8,616 nucleotides of DNA from Lentisphaerota bacterium (GTDB taxonomy: Bacteria; Verrucomicrobiota; Kiritimatiellia; RFP12; UBA1067). The DNA lies in contig JALHET010000072.1 in NCBI GenBank assembly GCA_022839525.1, positions 1-8,616 of the forward strand, read 5' to 3'. The position numbers were made by a program, and so were the translations under genes. Below, one piece after another: positions 1 through 5,798 of this stretch; the stretch's first letter is position 1; every line of letters starts with the position of its first letter. The notes beneath the pieces were generated by a model. It searched no databases, was not told the origin of the DNA, and was given only the letters and a program-made list of their open reading frames with translations.

Positions 1-804
1 CCACTTCGCCACCGCGATGGACTCCATCGTGCCGACAAAGACAATCATCCATGCCGAAGGCAGCAGGTGCCGGATGCCATTCCAAGACATGTCGGGCAAG
101 CGCCAGACCGGCAGGCCGCTGGAGACCTTCCCGACCGCGCGCACGCCGTACTCCTCCAGGTTGAATGCCCAGACCAGCAGGATGGCTACCGCGATAATCG
201 GCAGGGTGACCGGGAAGCACCAGCGTTTGAAGCGGGCCAGGAGCTGAATCGCGACCGCGCCCAAACCGATCGCAAACGTCGGCAGATGCGTGTCGGAGAG
301 GTTGCGCACCACATCCAGGGCTAATGCCAGCACGGAGTTTCCGCCCGACAGCTTGATCCCCAACAGGTGCCCGAACTGGCTGAGGCCGATCATCATGGCA
401 CCTGCGGACGTAAAGCCGCTGACCACGGCATGCGAGACGAAGTTGAGCAGGAAGCCTGCGCGGCACAACCCGAGTGCGATTTGTATCGCCCCGGCCAACA
501 GCGCCAGCACGGCTGCCCGGCCGGCTATCGTTGCCGCATCGGAAACGGTGCCGGATGGTCCGGCGTAGGCATTGGCCACCAGCAACGACACGATCGCGAC
601 AGGGCCGACCGCGAGTTGCCGCGACGTGCCCAAGCACGCATAAGCGAGCAAGGGCACAGTCGAGGCATACAACCCAACCACAGGCGGCAGTCCAGCCAAC
701 ATCGCATAGGCCATCGCCTGAGGCACCAGCATCACCGCAACAACCAGTCCGGCGATGCAGTCCTTCCGCAAGTCCTGCCGACTGTAAGTCCGCAACCAGG
801 TCAC
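1..804 (-). CDS. SulP-family sulfate/anion permease, C-terminus cut by window edge
   Basis: This is the N-terminal 268 residues of an inner-membrane SulP (SLC26-like) anion transporter; the frame is open to base 1. Family members move sulfate, bicarbonate or other anions by proton or sodium symport or by exchange. The SulP signature is clear at residues 28-48 (PQAMAYAMLAG, then GLPPVVGLYAS), on the first membrane helix, followed by hydrophobic segments near 50-80, 95-118, 124-150, 174-190 and 198-215, and the family's ESIAVAK at 261-267. A complete member has about 500-600 residues, often ending in a cytoplasmic STAS domain, which cannot be checked here. I chose the GTG at 804 because AGGA lies about 8 bases upstream, overlapping the stop codon of the preceding gene; no ATG lies near it. 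The gap is only 11 bases, so it is almost certainly co-transcribed with the dioxygenase-rhodanese gene. The substrate is unknown; sulfite, sulfate or thiosulfate is an inference from context. Confidence 0.9.
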   Translation of the reverse strand, partial: MTWLRTYSRQDLRKDCIAGLVVAVMLVPQAMAYAMLAGLPPVVGLYASTVPLLAYACLGTSRQLAVGPVAIVSLLVANAYAGPSGTVSDAATIAGRAAVLALLAGAIQIALGLCRAGFLLNFVSHAVVSGFTSAGAMMIGLSQFGHLLGIKLSGGNSVLALALDVVRNLSDTHLPTFAIGLGAVAIQLLARFKRWCFPVTLPIIAVAILLVWAFNLEEYGVRAVGKVSSGLPVWRLPDMSWNGIRHLLPSAWMIVFVGTMESIAVAKW

Positions 805-815
805 GGCGGGGTTCC

Positions 816-2192
816 TCAGCGGTTCTTCTGCGAAGCCTTCCAGGCGGTCATGCCGCCGATCAGGCTGAAGACTTTCGGATACCCCAGAGATTTCAGGATG
901 CTGCCGGCGATGTTGGCGCGATAGCCGGAACCGCAGACAATGGTGATGTGACGGGTCTTGTCCAATTCAAAATCCCCCGCGATGATGTTGCCGATCGGGA
1001 TGTGTACCGCCTGTTCGATATGGCCGGATTCCCATTCGATGTCGGAGCGCACATCGACGACCAGATGGTCGGGGTATTTCTCAAACACCACCTTCAGGCT
1101 CTCGGGAGTAAGCTGGGGCAGATGATCCAAGGGTTTGGCCTGCGCCGCCCATCCGCTGATGCCGTCGCCAAGATAGCCGATCAGACGGTCATAACCGGCC
1201 CGGCGGTAGAGATACGCGGCTTCCTCCGCCCGGGCAGGCGTGTCCGCGACGATGATGAGATCGGTGTCAGCCGGCATCACCATCCCTAGCCAGTTCACCG
1301 ACAATGGCGTCAGGCCGATATTCACGGAGCCCCGGATATGCGCCGCGCCGAATGCGCTCGGCACCCGCGTATCAACAATTTTCGCCCCACGGGCCAGCGC
1401 CTCCTCGACCTGCTGCACATTCAGCAGATTGAAGGGTGCGGCCTCGGCCAACGGGGCGGGGCCGCGACGGTTCTTGGAAACCATCACCGCGAAGTTGTCC
1501 GGCCGGACTTGGAAACCCGTGGTCATAATCTTGTGGAACTGCTCGAAAGGCATGTTGTTCAGTAGCGGGTTGTTGCGGCGCTCAAACCCCAGCGTGGACA
1601 CCGGCTTGGCACTCATGCCGCGGCCGCACAGCGAGCCCTCGCCGTGGGCGGGATAGACTTCCACCCAGTCGGGGAAACGGGCCAGCTTCACGTACAGGCT
1701 GTCGTACAGGTTTTTGACCTGATCCTCCAACAAATCCGCCCCGGCCAGATCAGGCCGGCCAATGTCGCCGATAAACAGAAGATCGCCCGTCAGCAACGCA
1801 AAGATGTCCTCCGACCGGCTGTGATCCGTCACAGCGAAGCTCACCGAGTTCGGCGTGTGCCCGAAGGTTTCGATCACCTCCAGCTCCGCGGCCCCGAACC
1901 GGAAACGGTCTCCATCGCGCAAGTCCTCATGCGGATAGCCCGCCTCGACACCGGGGTGCACATAAATCTTCGCGCCGGTCCGCGCCGCCAGCTCACTGCT
2001 GCCGGTGATATGGTCGGCGTGCAGGTGCGTGTCGAAAACATGCGTGATCCGGACGCCGTGTTGCTGCGCCGCCCGCAGATATTGCTCGACATGCCGCTCG
2101 GGATCGACCACGCAGGCCGTACCGGACGCCGGACAGCCGAGCAGATAGGAGAAACACCCCAGACCGTCCACTTTGAATTGCTGAAATAACAT
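816..2192 (-). CDS. CstB-like persulfide dioxygenase-rhodanese fusion (MBL fold plus two rhodanese domains)
   Basis: The 458-residue cytoplasmic protein has three parts. Residues 1-240 are a metallo-beta-lactamase domain of the ETHE1/persulfide dioxygenase type, with THLHADH (H56, H58, D60, H61), H112 in GHTP, D137 in TGDLLF and H183 in PAHG. H56, H112 and D137 should hold the ferrous iron. GSLCG carries C189, which resembles the extra cysteine of CstB-type enzymes. Residues 255-350 are a rhodanese fold whose active loop (VADTPAR) has aspartate 317 where cysteine is expected, so it looks inactive. Residues 362-455 are a second rhodanese with the active-site loop CGSGYR (C420). This domain order and length match Staphylococcus aureus CstB, which converts glutathione, CoA or bacillithiol persulfides to thiosulfate with O2. 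The start is supported by GAGAGGA 8 bases upstream. It lies 18 bases after the peroxiredoxin gene and 11 before the SulP gene. The exact persulfide substrate and product (sulfite or thiosulfate) are not visible. Confidence 0.93.
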   Translation of the reverse strand: MLFQQFKVDGLGCFSYLLGCPASGTACVVDPERHVEQYLRAAQQHGVRITHVFDTHLHADHITGSSELAARTGAKIYVHPGVEAGYPHEDLRDGDRFRFGAAELEVIETFGHTPNSVSFAVTDHSRSEDIFALLTGDLLFIGDIGRPDLAGADLLEDQVKNLYDSLYVKLARFPDWVEVYPAHGEGSLCGRGMSAKPVSTLGFERRNNPLLNNMPFEQFHKIMTTGFQVRPDNFAVMVSKNRRGPAPLAEAAPFNLLNVQQVEEALARGAKIVDTRVPSAFGAAHIRGSVNIGLTPLSVNWLGMVMPADTDLIIVADTPARAEEAAYLYRRAGYDRLIGYLGDGISGWAAQAKPLDHLPQLTPESLKVVFEKYPDHLVVDVRSDIEWESGHIEQAVHIPIGNIIAGDFELDKTRHITIVCGSGYRANIAGSILKSLGYPKVFSLIGGMTAWKASQKNR

Positions 2193-2210
2193 GCCCTGTG
2201 TCCTCTCGCA

Positions 2211-2861
2211 CTAATCCAGATTCTTGTAGCAGAACCACCAGTCGAACGACTCATACTTTTTGCGGCGCTTCGCGATAGCGGCTATGTCCGCTGGCGGCGG
2301 GACAATGACCTTGTCCTTGATCAGCTCATTGTTCGGCCAGCCTGCCGGCATGGCGACCTTGTTGGAGTCGGACACCTGCAGGGCCTTGACCGCACGGACA
2401 ACCTCGTCGATATTGCGGCCGATCTCCTGCGGATAGTACAGGATCAGACGAATGACGCCCTCGGGATCAACCACAAAGACCGCGCGCACCGTATTGGTAC
2501 CCTTGCCGGGATGGAGCATCCCCAGTTTCAGCGCAATAGCGTCATTGGCGGCGATAACGGGAAACTCGATATCGACCTTCAGTTCGCTCTTGATCCACTC
2601 GATCCATTTGATGTGCGAGAAAACCTGGTCGATCGACATCCCGACCAGCTTGCAGCCCAAAGCCTTGAACTGGTCATAGCGTTTTTGGAACGCGACAAAC
2701 TCGGTTGTGCAGACCGGGGTGAAGTCCGCCGGATGGCTGAACAGCACAAACCAGCTCCCCTTCAAATCACCCGGAATGTTCATCGGGCCTTGTGTGGTCT
2801 TGACCGACAACTCCGGAAACTTATCGCCCAATAACGGCATGCTGTTCTTTGACATTTCCAT
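2211..2861 (-). CDS. Peroxiredoxin, Prx6/archaeal-type subfamily
   Basis: The 216-residue thiol peroxidase reduces hydrogen peroxide and organic peroxides in the cytoplasm. The thioredoxin-fold AhpC/TSA core carries the peroxidatic motif TPVCTTEF with C51 and T48, preceded by FSHPADF, and the conserved arginine is R125 in NTVRAVF. The C-terminal 1-cysPrx domain (about 155-210) has the GWPNNE segment and ends [11 protein letters not shown]211 in WWFC matches the resolving cysteine region of archaeal-type two-cysteine enzymes, but the chain stops five residues later and lacks their C-terminal extension; C70 is another cysteine. Start at 2861: GGGAGGA lies about 10 bases upstream; Met3 would place it too far away. 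It is the first gene of an operon with the persulfide dioxygenase-rhodanese gene, so a role against peroxides formed during sulfide stress, or on persulfides themselves, is plausible but inferred. The family is secure; the reductant is unknown. Confidence 0.95.
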   Translation of the reverse strand: MEMSKNSMPLLGDKFPELSVKTTQGPMNIPGDLKGSWFVLFSHPADFTPVCTTEFVAFQKRYDQFKALGCKLVGMSIDQVFSHIKWIEWIKSELKVDIEFPVIAANDAIALKLGMLHPGKGTNTVRAVFVVDPEGVIRLILYYPQEIGRNIDEVVRAVKALQVSDSNKVAMPAGWPNNELIKDKVIVPPPADIAAIAKRRKKYESFDWWFCYKNLD

Positions 2862-2862
2862 G

Positions 2863-2916
2863 TTATGTTATCCTCCCAACTGAATGATGAAACATACCTG
2901 ACAGATCACACCACAT
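2863..2916 (-). other. Possible 17-codon leader peptide upstream of the peroxiredoxin gene
   Basis: In the untranslated leader of the peroxiredoxin mRNA an ATG opens a frame for [17 protein letters not shown]. It stops with TAA one base before the peroxiredoxin ATG, an arrangement that would permit translational coupling. Its last codons run across the peroxiredoxin ribosome-binding site (GGGAGGA). No good Shine-Dalgarno sequence precedes its own ATG: the nearest AGGAGG is over 20 bases away. It may be chance. It is listed because translation of it would directly affect initiation at the peroxiredoxin gene. Confidence 0.2.
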
Positions 2917-2931
2917 AGCGTGAACCCGACC

Positions 2932-2948
2932 TGAAGGGACCTCCTTCA
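2932..2948. promoter_or_regulatory. Inverted repeat just downstream of the peroxiredoxin promoter (operator candidate)
   Basis: Six-base arms TGAAGG and CCTTCA flank a five-base centre, GACCT. The site falls at roughly +2 to +18 of the transcript expected from the promoter at 2957-2985, a usual place for a repressor operator. It could equally form a small hairpin at the 5' end of the mRNA. The arms are short, so chance is possible. Confidence 0.3.
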
Positions 2949-2956
2949 TTTGCTAG

Positions 2957-2985
2957 ATTATTCTGAAAAAAGACTCGGGTGTCAA
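2957..2985 (-). promoter_or_regulatory. Sigma70-type promoter of the peroxiredoxin-dioxygenase-SulP operon
   Basis: Read on the minus strand, a perfect -35 box TTGACA (2985-2980) is followed after exactly 17 bases by AATAAT (2962-2957), five of six matches to the -10 consensus. The expected start is near 2950, giving a leader of about 90 bases before the peroxiredoxin ATG. A second TTGAC occurs 11 bp upstream of the -35 box (2992-2996), forming a short direct repeat. This is the best promoter in the window. Confidence 0.7.
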
Positions 2986-3030
2986 CCCCCGGTCAAATGA
3001 GTCCGAAGGCGTGGCCGCGCTGGGCGCGGA

Positions 3031-3058
3031 GTTAGCAGGTAGGGTTTAGGAATTAGGG
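3031..3058. repeat. Degenerate heptamer tandem repeat, four units
   Basis: Four consecutive 7-base units each carry TAG at positions 3-5: GTTAGCA and GGTAGGG, then TTTAGGA and ATTAGGG. Neighbouring units agree at 13 of 21 positions by hand count, against about 5 expected by chance. The following bases (GCTTGAC, GTTGAGC, 3062-3075) may continue the array more weakly. Confidence 0.55.
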
Positions 3059-3144
3059 GGGGCTTGACGTTGAGCATTTCCCGGGACTCCTTGCCCTGTC
3101 CTTAACGCGATACCGTTCCCGATTTCGGTAGCGATCTTATTACC

Positions 3145-3191
3145 TCCCTCCAGCCAGCGGCCAGCGTTGCGCTGGCCGCTGGCTGGCGGGA
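3145..3191. repeat. Strong inverted repeat / REP-like hairpin
   Basis: A 17-bp perfect stem (3150-3166 pairing with 3170-3186) closes a three-base loop, TTG. After one mismatch it extends by four more pairs, to 3145 and 3191. The arms are built on the GC-rich word CCAGCGGCCAGC, with CCAGC recurring inside each arm. Neither strand has a run of T after the stem, so it is not a standard intrinsic terminator. A 10-base word, GCGGGATGCG, follows at 3186-3195 and again at 3225-3234. It resembles a dispersed REP-type element, but only one copy lies in this window. Confidence 0.6.
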
Positions 3192-3237
3192 TGCGCCTAA
3201 CAAAACTGCAATGCTGATTTCTATGCGGGATGCGAAA

Positions 3238-3246
3238 TGGTAAGAT
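3238..3246 (+). promoter_or_regulatory. Weak extended -10 promoter candidate for the GH109-like gene
   Basis: TGGTAAGAT reads as an extended -10 element (TGn followed by TAAGAT). The hexamer 17 bases upstream (TTTCTA, 3218-3223) is a poor -35 box. The predicted transcript would start near 3253, only a few bases ahead of the Shine-Dalgarno AAAGGAG at 3255-3261. A promoter further upstream, near the hairpin, is also possible. Confidence 0.3.
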
Positions 3247-3267
3247 ACGAGGCAAAGGAGTGTTGGT

Positions 3268-4674
3268 ATGAAGCAGAAGCGACGGACTTTTCTGAAAACG
3301 GCGGTGTGCGGGACAGGTGTTTTCGCGGCTGGCGAACTGCTGGCAGCCAAGCACGGAACCTCGTCCCAAGGCAGACGTTTCAACATGTGCGGCTACGCCG
3401 CGCCGAAATTGGATACGGTGCGGATCGGGTTTATCGGTGTGGGTGCGCGAGGCGGCGGGTTCGGCGGCCGCGGCGTAGGCGCGGTGGAGCGCTTCACTTT
3501 TCTGGAAGGCGTGAAGCTGGCGGCGTTCAGCGATCTGTACGAAGACCGGATCGAGTATTGCCAGCAGATCCTCTCCAAAAAGGGGTTGCCCCGTGCCAGA
3601 GGGTATGCGGGCAGCCGCGAGGGATGGAAGGCGGTTTGCGAGTCGTCCGATATCGATCTGGTGTATATCTGCACCCCCTGGGCTTTACATACGCCGATGG
3701 CGGTCTATGCCATGGAATGCGGTAAGCATGTGGCTGTGGAGGTGCCGGCGGGGAAAACGGTGGAAGAGTGCTGGCAGTTGGTTGAGGTTTCGGAACGGAC
3801 CCGTAAACATTGCATGATGCTGGAAAACTGCTGCTATGACTTTTTTGAGTTGCTGACGCTGAACATGGTACGCCAGGGGCTCTTCGGGGAGATCATCCAC
3901 GGGGAGGGCAGTTACCTGCATTTCAACCGGTCGCTCTATCTGGACAAGACCTACTATGCGGAAATGTGGCGGCTCAAAGAGGAGACGCGCAACGGAAACC
4001 TCTATCCGACCCATGGCATGGGGCCGATCTGCCAGATCATGAACATCAACCGCGGCGACCGGATGGAGTATCTGGTGTCCATGCAATCCGCCGATTTCGT
4101 GATGGCGCGTATGGTTGACGATCTGGCAACCCGGGATGCGTTTTACAAACCGTTCGCCGGAAAGTCGTACCGGGGAAATATCAACAGCACGATGGTCCAT
4201 ACGGCCAAGGGCCGGACCATCCTGTCTCAGCACGACGTCACCACGCCCCGCCCTTACTCCCGCACGCATCTGGTGCTGGGCACCCAAGCGGTTGCCATGA
4301 AGTGGCCGTTGCCGCCGCGTATCGCACTGGGCGGACATAATTGGGTGAAGCCCGAAGAGATGAAAAAGCTGGAGGAGCGGTATACACCCGAGATCGTCAG
4401 AAAAGTGGGCGCACTCGCCAAAAAGGTGGGCGGACACGGCGGCATGGATTTTCTCATGGACTGGCGGCTGATCGATTGCCTGCGCCACGGCCGCCCCCTT
4501 GATCAAGATGTCTACGATGCCGCCTCGTGGAGCTGTGTCGCGCCCCTGACCGAGCACTCGGTGTCGCACCGTTCGGCATCGGTCGATATCCCGGATTTCA
4601 CCCGCGGCGCGTGGAAAACAAACGCGCCGTTTGACTTGATCCTCGGTGAATCGACGGCTGCTTCCTCGTGCTGA
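3268..4674 (+). CDS. Gfo/Idh/MocA-family protein, GH109-type (alpha-N-acetylgalactosaminidase-like), Tat-exported
   Basis: The 468-residue protein begins with a twin-arginine signal (KRRTFLK at 4-10, then a hydrophobic stretch to about residue 27), so it should be exported folded with its cofactor. An NAD-binding Rossmann fold follows, with GFIGVGARGGGF at 54-65 and VAVEVPAG at 155-162 where Gfo/Idh/MocA enzymes carry EKP. The substrate half holds NLYPTHGMGP (Y246, H249), W234-R235 and PYSRTH (Y330), at spacings like the active-site Arg, Tyr, His and Tyr of Elizabethkingia GH109 alpha-N-acetylgalactosaminidase. Such enzymes cleave glycosides by NAD-dependent oxidation and elimination. The family match is strong, but related Tat-signal proteins in these phyla are often uncharacterised and the true substrate may differ. 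AAAGGAG lies 7 bases before the ATG. It is monocistronic, divergent from the peroxiredoxin operon and convergent with the yej operon. The tail after residue 452 looks unusual; see the direct repeat at its 3' end. Confidence 0.88.
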   Translation: MKQKRRTFLKTAVCGTGVFAAGELLAAKHGTSSQGRRFNMCGYAAPKLDTVRIGFIGVGARGGGFGGRGVGAVERFTFLEGVKLAAFSDLYEDRIEYCQQILSKKGLPRARGYAGSREGWKAVCESSDIDLVYICTPWALHTPMAVYAMECGKHVAVEVPAGKTVEECWQLVEVSERTRKHCMMLENCCYDFFELLTLNMVRQGLFGEIIHGEGSYLHFNRSLYLDKTYYAEMWRLKEETRNGNLYPTHGMGPICQIMNINRGDRMEYLVSMQSADFVMARMVDDLATRDAFYKPFAGKSYRGNINSTMVHTAKGRTILSQHDVTTPRPYSRTHLVLGTQAVAMKWPLPPRIALGGHNWVKPEEMKKLEERYTPEIVRKVGALAKKVGGHGGMDFLMDWRLIDCLRHGRPLDQDVYDAASWSCVAPLTEHSVSHRSASVDIPDFTRGAWKTNAPFDLILGESTAASSC

Positions 4675-4694
4675 TATGGGGCGCCGTTTGACTT
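4624..4694 (+). repeat. 14-bp direct repeat spanning the stop codon of the GH109-like gene
   Basis: GCGCCGTTTGACTT occurs at 4624-4637, encoding APFDL near the C-terminus, and again at 4681-4694, just after the stop codon. The copies are 57 bases, exactly 19 codons, apart, so the second copy is in the same frame and would also read APFDL if the TGA were passed. This suggests a short duplication or slippage event at the gene's 3' end. Confidence 0.5.
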
Positions 4695-4739
4695 ATTGCA
4701 CACACCGCAATATCCCGAACGGTCTGTTGGGGGCGTAAT

Positions 4740-4795
4740 TGTGCGTTGTGCATTATGATTTTTGGTGTCCGATGTTCGGCGTTCAGGGTTCGTTC
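4740..4795. repeat. Degenerate heptamer tandem repeat, eight units, in the convergent gap
   Basis: Eight consecutive 7-base units fit TNNGNNN with one exception, for example TGTGCGT and TGTGCAT at the left end and TTCGGCG and TTCAGGG near the right end. Adjacent units share 30 of 49 positions by hand count, where about 12 would be expected. The array runs into the stop codon of the ATPase gene (4794-4796) and fills most of the 119-base gap between the convergent genes. No clear terminator hairpin with a T run is seen in the gap. Confidence 0.65.
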
Positions 4796-5762
4796 ATTCC
4801 CGCTCTGCGGGCGGCGCATAGGGGCAGCGGACCAGGCGGTCGCCAAGGGCACGCAGCTCCGGCGGCGTTTGCGCGCAATCGGGGCGGGCGACGGGACAAC
4901 GGTCGTGGAAGCGGCAGCCGGACGGGAGGCTGCCGGCGGAGGGCACCTGGCCGGGAATGGCCTTGAGCCGCTTTCCGCGCGTGGCCGCCGAAGGCAGGGC
5001 TTCGAGCAGAGCCACCGAATACGGGTGGAGCGGGGCGCGGAAAAAAACCGCCGCGCCGGCCTGCTCCACAATCTGGCCCGCGTACATGACCGCGACGCGC
5101 GTGGCCATCTGCGAGACCACGCCCATGTCGTGCGTGATCAGCAGCATCCCCGAGTTGGCGCGGCGCAGCCGGCGCATGAGCGCGAGCACCTGAGCCTGGA
5201 TCGTGACGTCCAGCGCCGTGGTCGGCTCATCCGCGATGATGAGATCCGGCTCAAGGATCAGCGCCATAGCGATCATCACCCGCTGCTGCATGCCGCCGGA
5301 GAGTTCGTGCGGATACGCCTTGGCGCGGAGAGCCGGATCGGGGATGCCCACGCGCGCCAGCCATTCGAGCGCGGTGTCGCGCGCGGCTGAGGCCGAAATA
5401 TCGCGGTGCAGCCGGAGCACCTCTTCGAGCTGACGCCCAATGCGGTGGAGCGGCGAAAGCGAGGTCATGGCGTCCTGAAAAATCACGCCGATCTTCGCGC
5501 CTCGGAGCGTGCGCAGTTCCGGCAGGGGCAGGGACAGCAGATCACGCCCGTCGAACAGCACCTGCCCGCGCGTGATGCGCGCGGGCGGCATCGGGAGCAG
5601 GCGCGGGATGCTCATGGCCGTGGCCGACTTGCCGCAGCCGGATTCCCCGACGAGCCCCAGCACTTGGCCGCGGCTGAGGTCGAGCGAAACGCCTTCCACC
5701 GCACGGGTCACTTGGCCGTCCGTCTCGAATTGGATATGGAGATCTTTGATGGAGAGAAGCAT
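4794..5762 (-). CDS. ABC transporter ATP-binding protein, OppD/DppD (YejF N-half) type
   Basis: The 322-residue cytoplasmic ATPase would energise the peptide importer encoded just upstream. Walker A is GESGCGKS (39-46), the Q-loop is at Q96 (VIFQDAMTSL), the signature is LSGGMQQR (154-161), Walker B is LIIADEP (174-180, E179) and the switch histidine is H211 (LLITHDMG). The C-terminal oligopeptide domain begins at LHPY (245-248). It contains the cysteine set C283, C289, C296 and C313, the pattern that holds an iron-sulfur cluster in some OppD proteins. Length is normal for one OppD subunit. Escherichia coli YejF is a double-length ATPase of about 529 residues; only the first half's equivalent is here, and nothing downstream supplies the second. 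It lies 36 bases after yejE. The ATG at 5762 has only a weak GAGAG upstream, within a three-unit heptamer repeat. Confidence 0.93.
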   Translation of the reverse strand: MLLSIKDLHIQFETDGQVTRAVEGVSLDLSRGQVLGLVGESGCGKSATAMSIPRLLPMPPARITRGQVLFDGRDLLSLPLPELRTLRGAKIGVIFQDAMTSLSPLHRIGRQLEEVLRLHRDISASAARDTALEWLARVGIPDPALRAKAYPHELSGGMQQRVMIAMALILEPDLIIADEPTTALDVTIQAQVLALMRRLRRANSGMLLITHDMGVVSQMATRVAVMYAGQIVEQAGAAVFFRAPLHPYSVALLEALPSAATRGKRLKAIPGQVPSAGSLPSGCRFHDRCPVARPDCAQTPPELRALGDRLVRCPYAPPAERE

Positions 5763-5783
5763 GGAAAACTCTCAACGCTGAAC
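5763..5783 (-). repeat. Three heptamer units directly before the ATPase start codon
   Basis: On the minus strand GTTCAGC, GTTGAGA and GTTTTCC follow one another and end immediately before the ATG. All three begin GTT, like many units of the array at 8463-8525. The array makes up most of the 36-base gap between yejE and the ATPase gene and contains that gene's only Shine-Dalgarno-like bases (GAGAG). With three units, chance is harder to exclude than for the longer arrays. Confidence 0.45.
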
Positions 5784-5798
5784 GTTATGTCACGGTTT

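Larger units (their letters stand above)
2862..3267. other. Divergent intergenic region without a convincing gene
   Basis: These 406 bases separate the leftward peroxiredoxin operon from the rightward GH109-like gene. They hold the operon promoter and leader (2863-2985), a heptamer-repeat patch (3031-3058), a strong hairpin (3145-3191) and a weak promoter for the GH109-like gene (3238-3246). Apart from the tiny leader frame, open frames here lack ribosome-binding sites or run deep into the opposite strand of the GH109-like gene. I see nothing definite in 2986-3030 or 3066-3140. Confidence 0.6.

Noticed and set aside
474..1289. Plus-strand open frame of 271 residues
   Set aside because: It is antisense to the SulP and dioxygenase-rhodanese genes and its low-complexity Arg/Ser/Pro composition is that of a shadow frame.
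3145..3191. Intrinsic terminator at the hairpin
   Set aside because: No T run follows the stem on either strand, and it lies between divergent genes where no transcript needs to end.
3046..3386. Minus-strand frames of 94 and 107 residues upstream of and within the GH109-like gene
   Set aside because: They start inside the opposite strand of the GH109-like coding region, overlap each other and the hairpin, and have no ribosome-binding site or domain.
3685..4569. Minus-strand open frame of 294 residues
   Set aside because: It lies wholly opposite the well-supported GH109-like gene, is rich in His, Gln and Arg, and has no family resemblance.
4799..4811. Terminator hairpin CCCGC-TCT-GCGGG
   Set aside because: The five-base stem lies inside the ATPase coding end and has no following T run on either strand.
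4598..5071. Minus-strand open frame of 157 residues across the convergent gap
   Set aside because: It is a shifted frame of the ATPase gene that reads through the heptamer array; its NAEHRT-like stretch comes from the DNA repeat.
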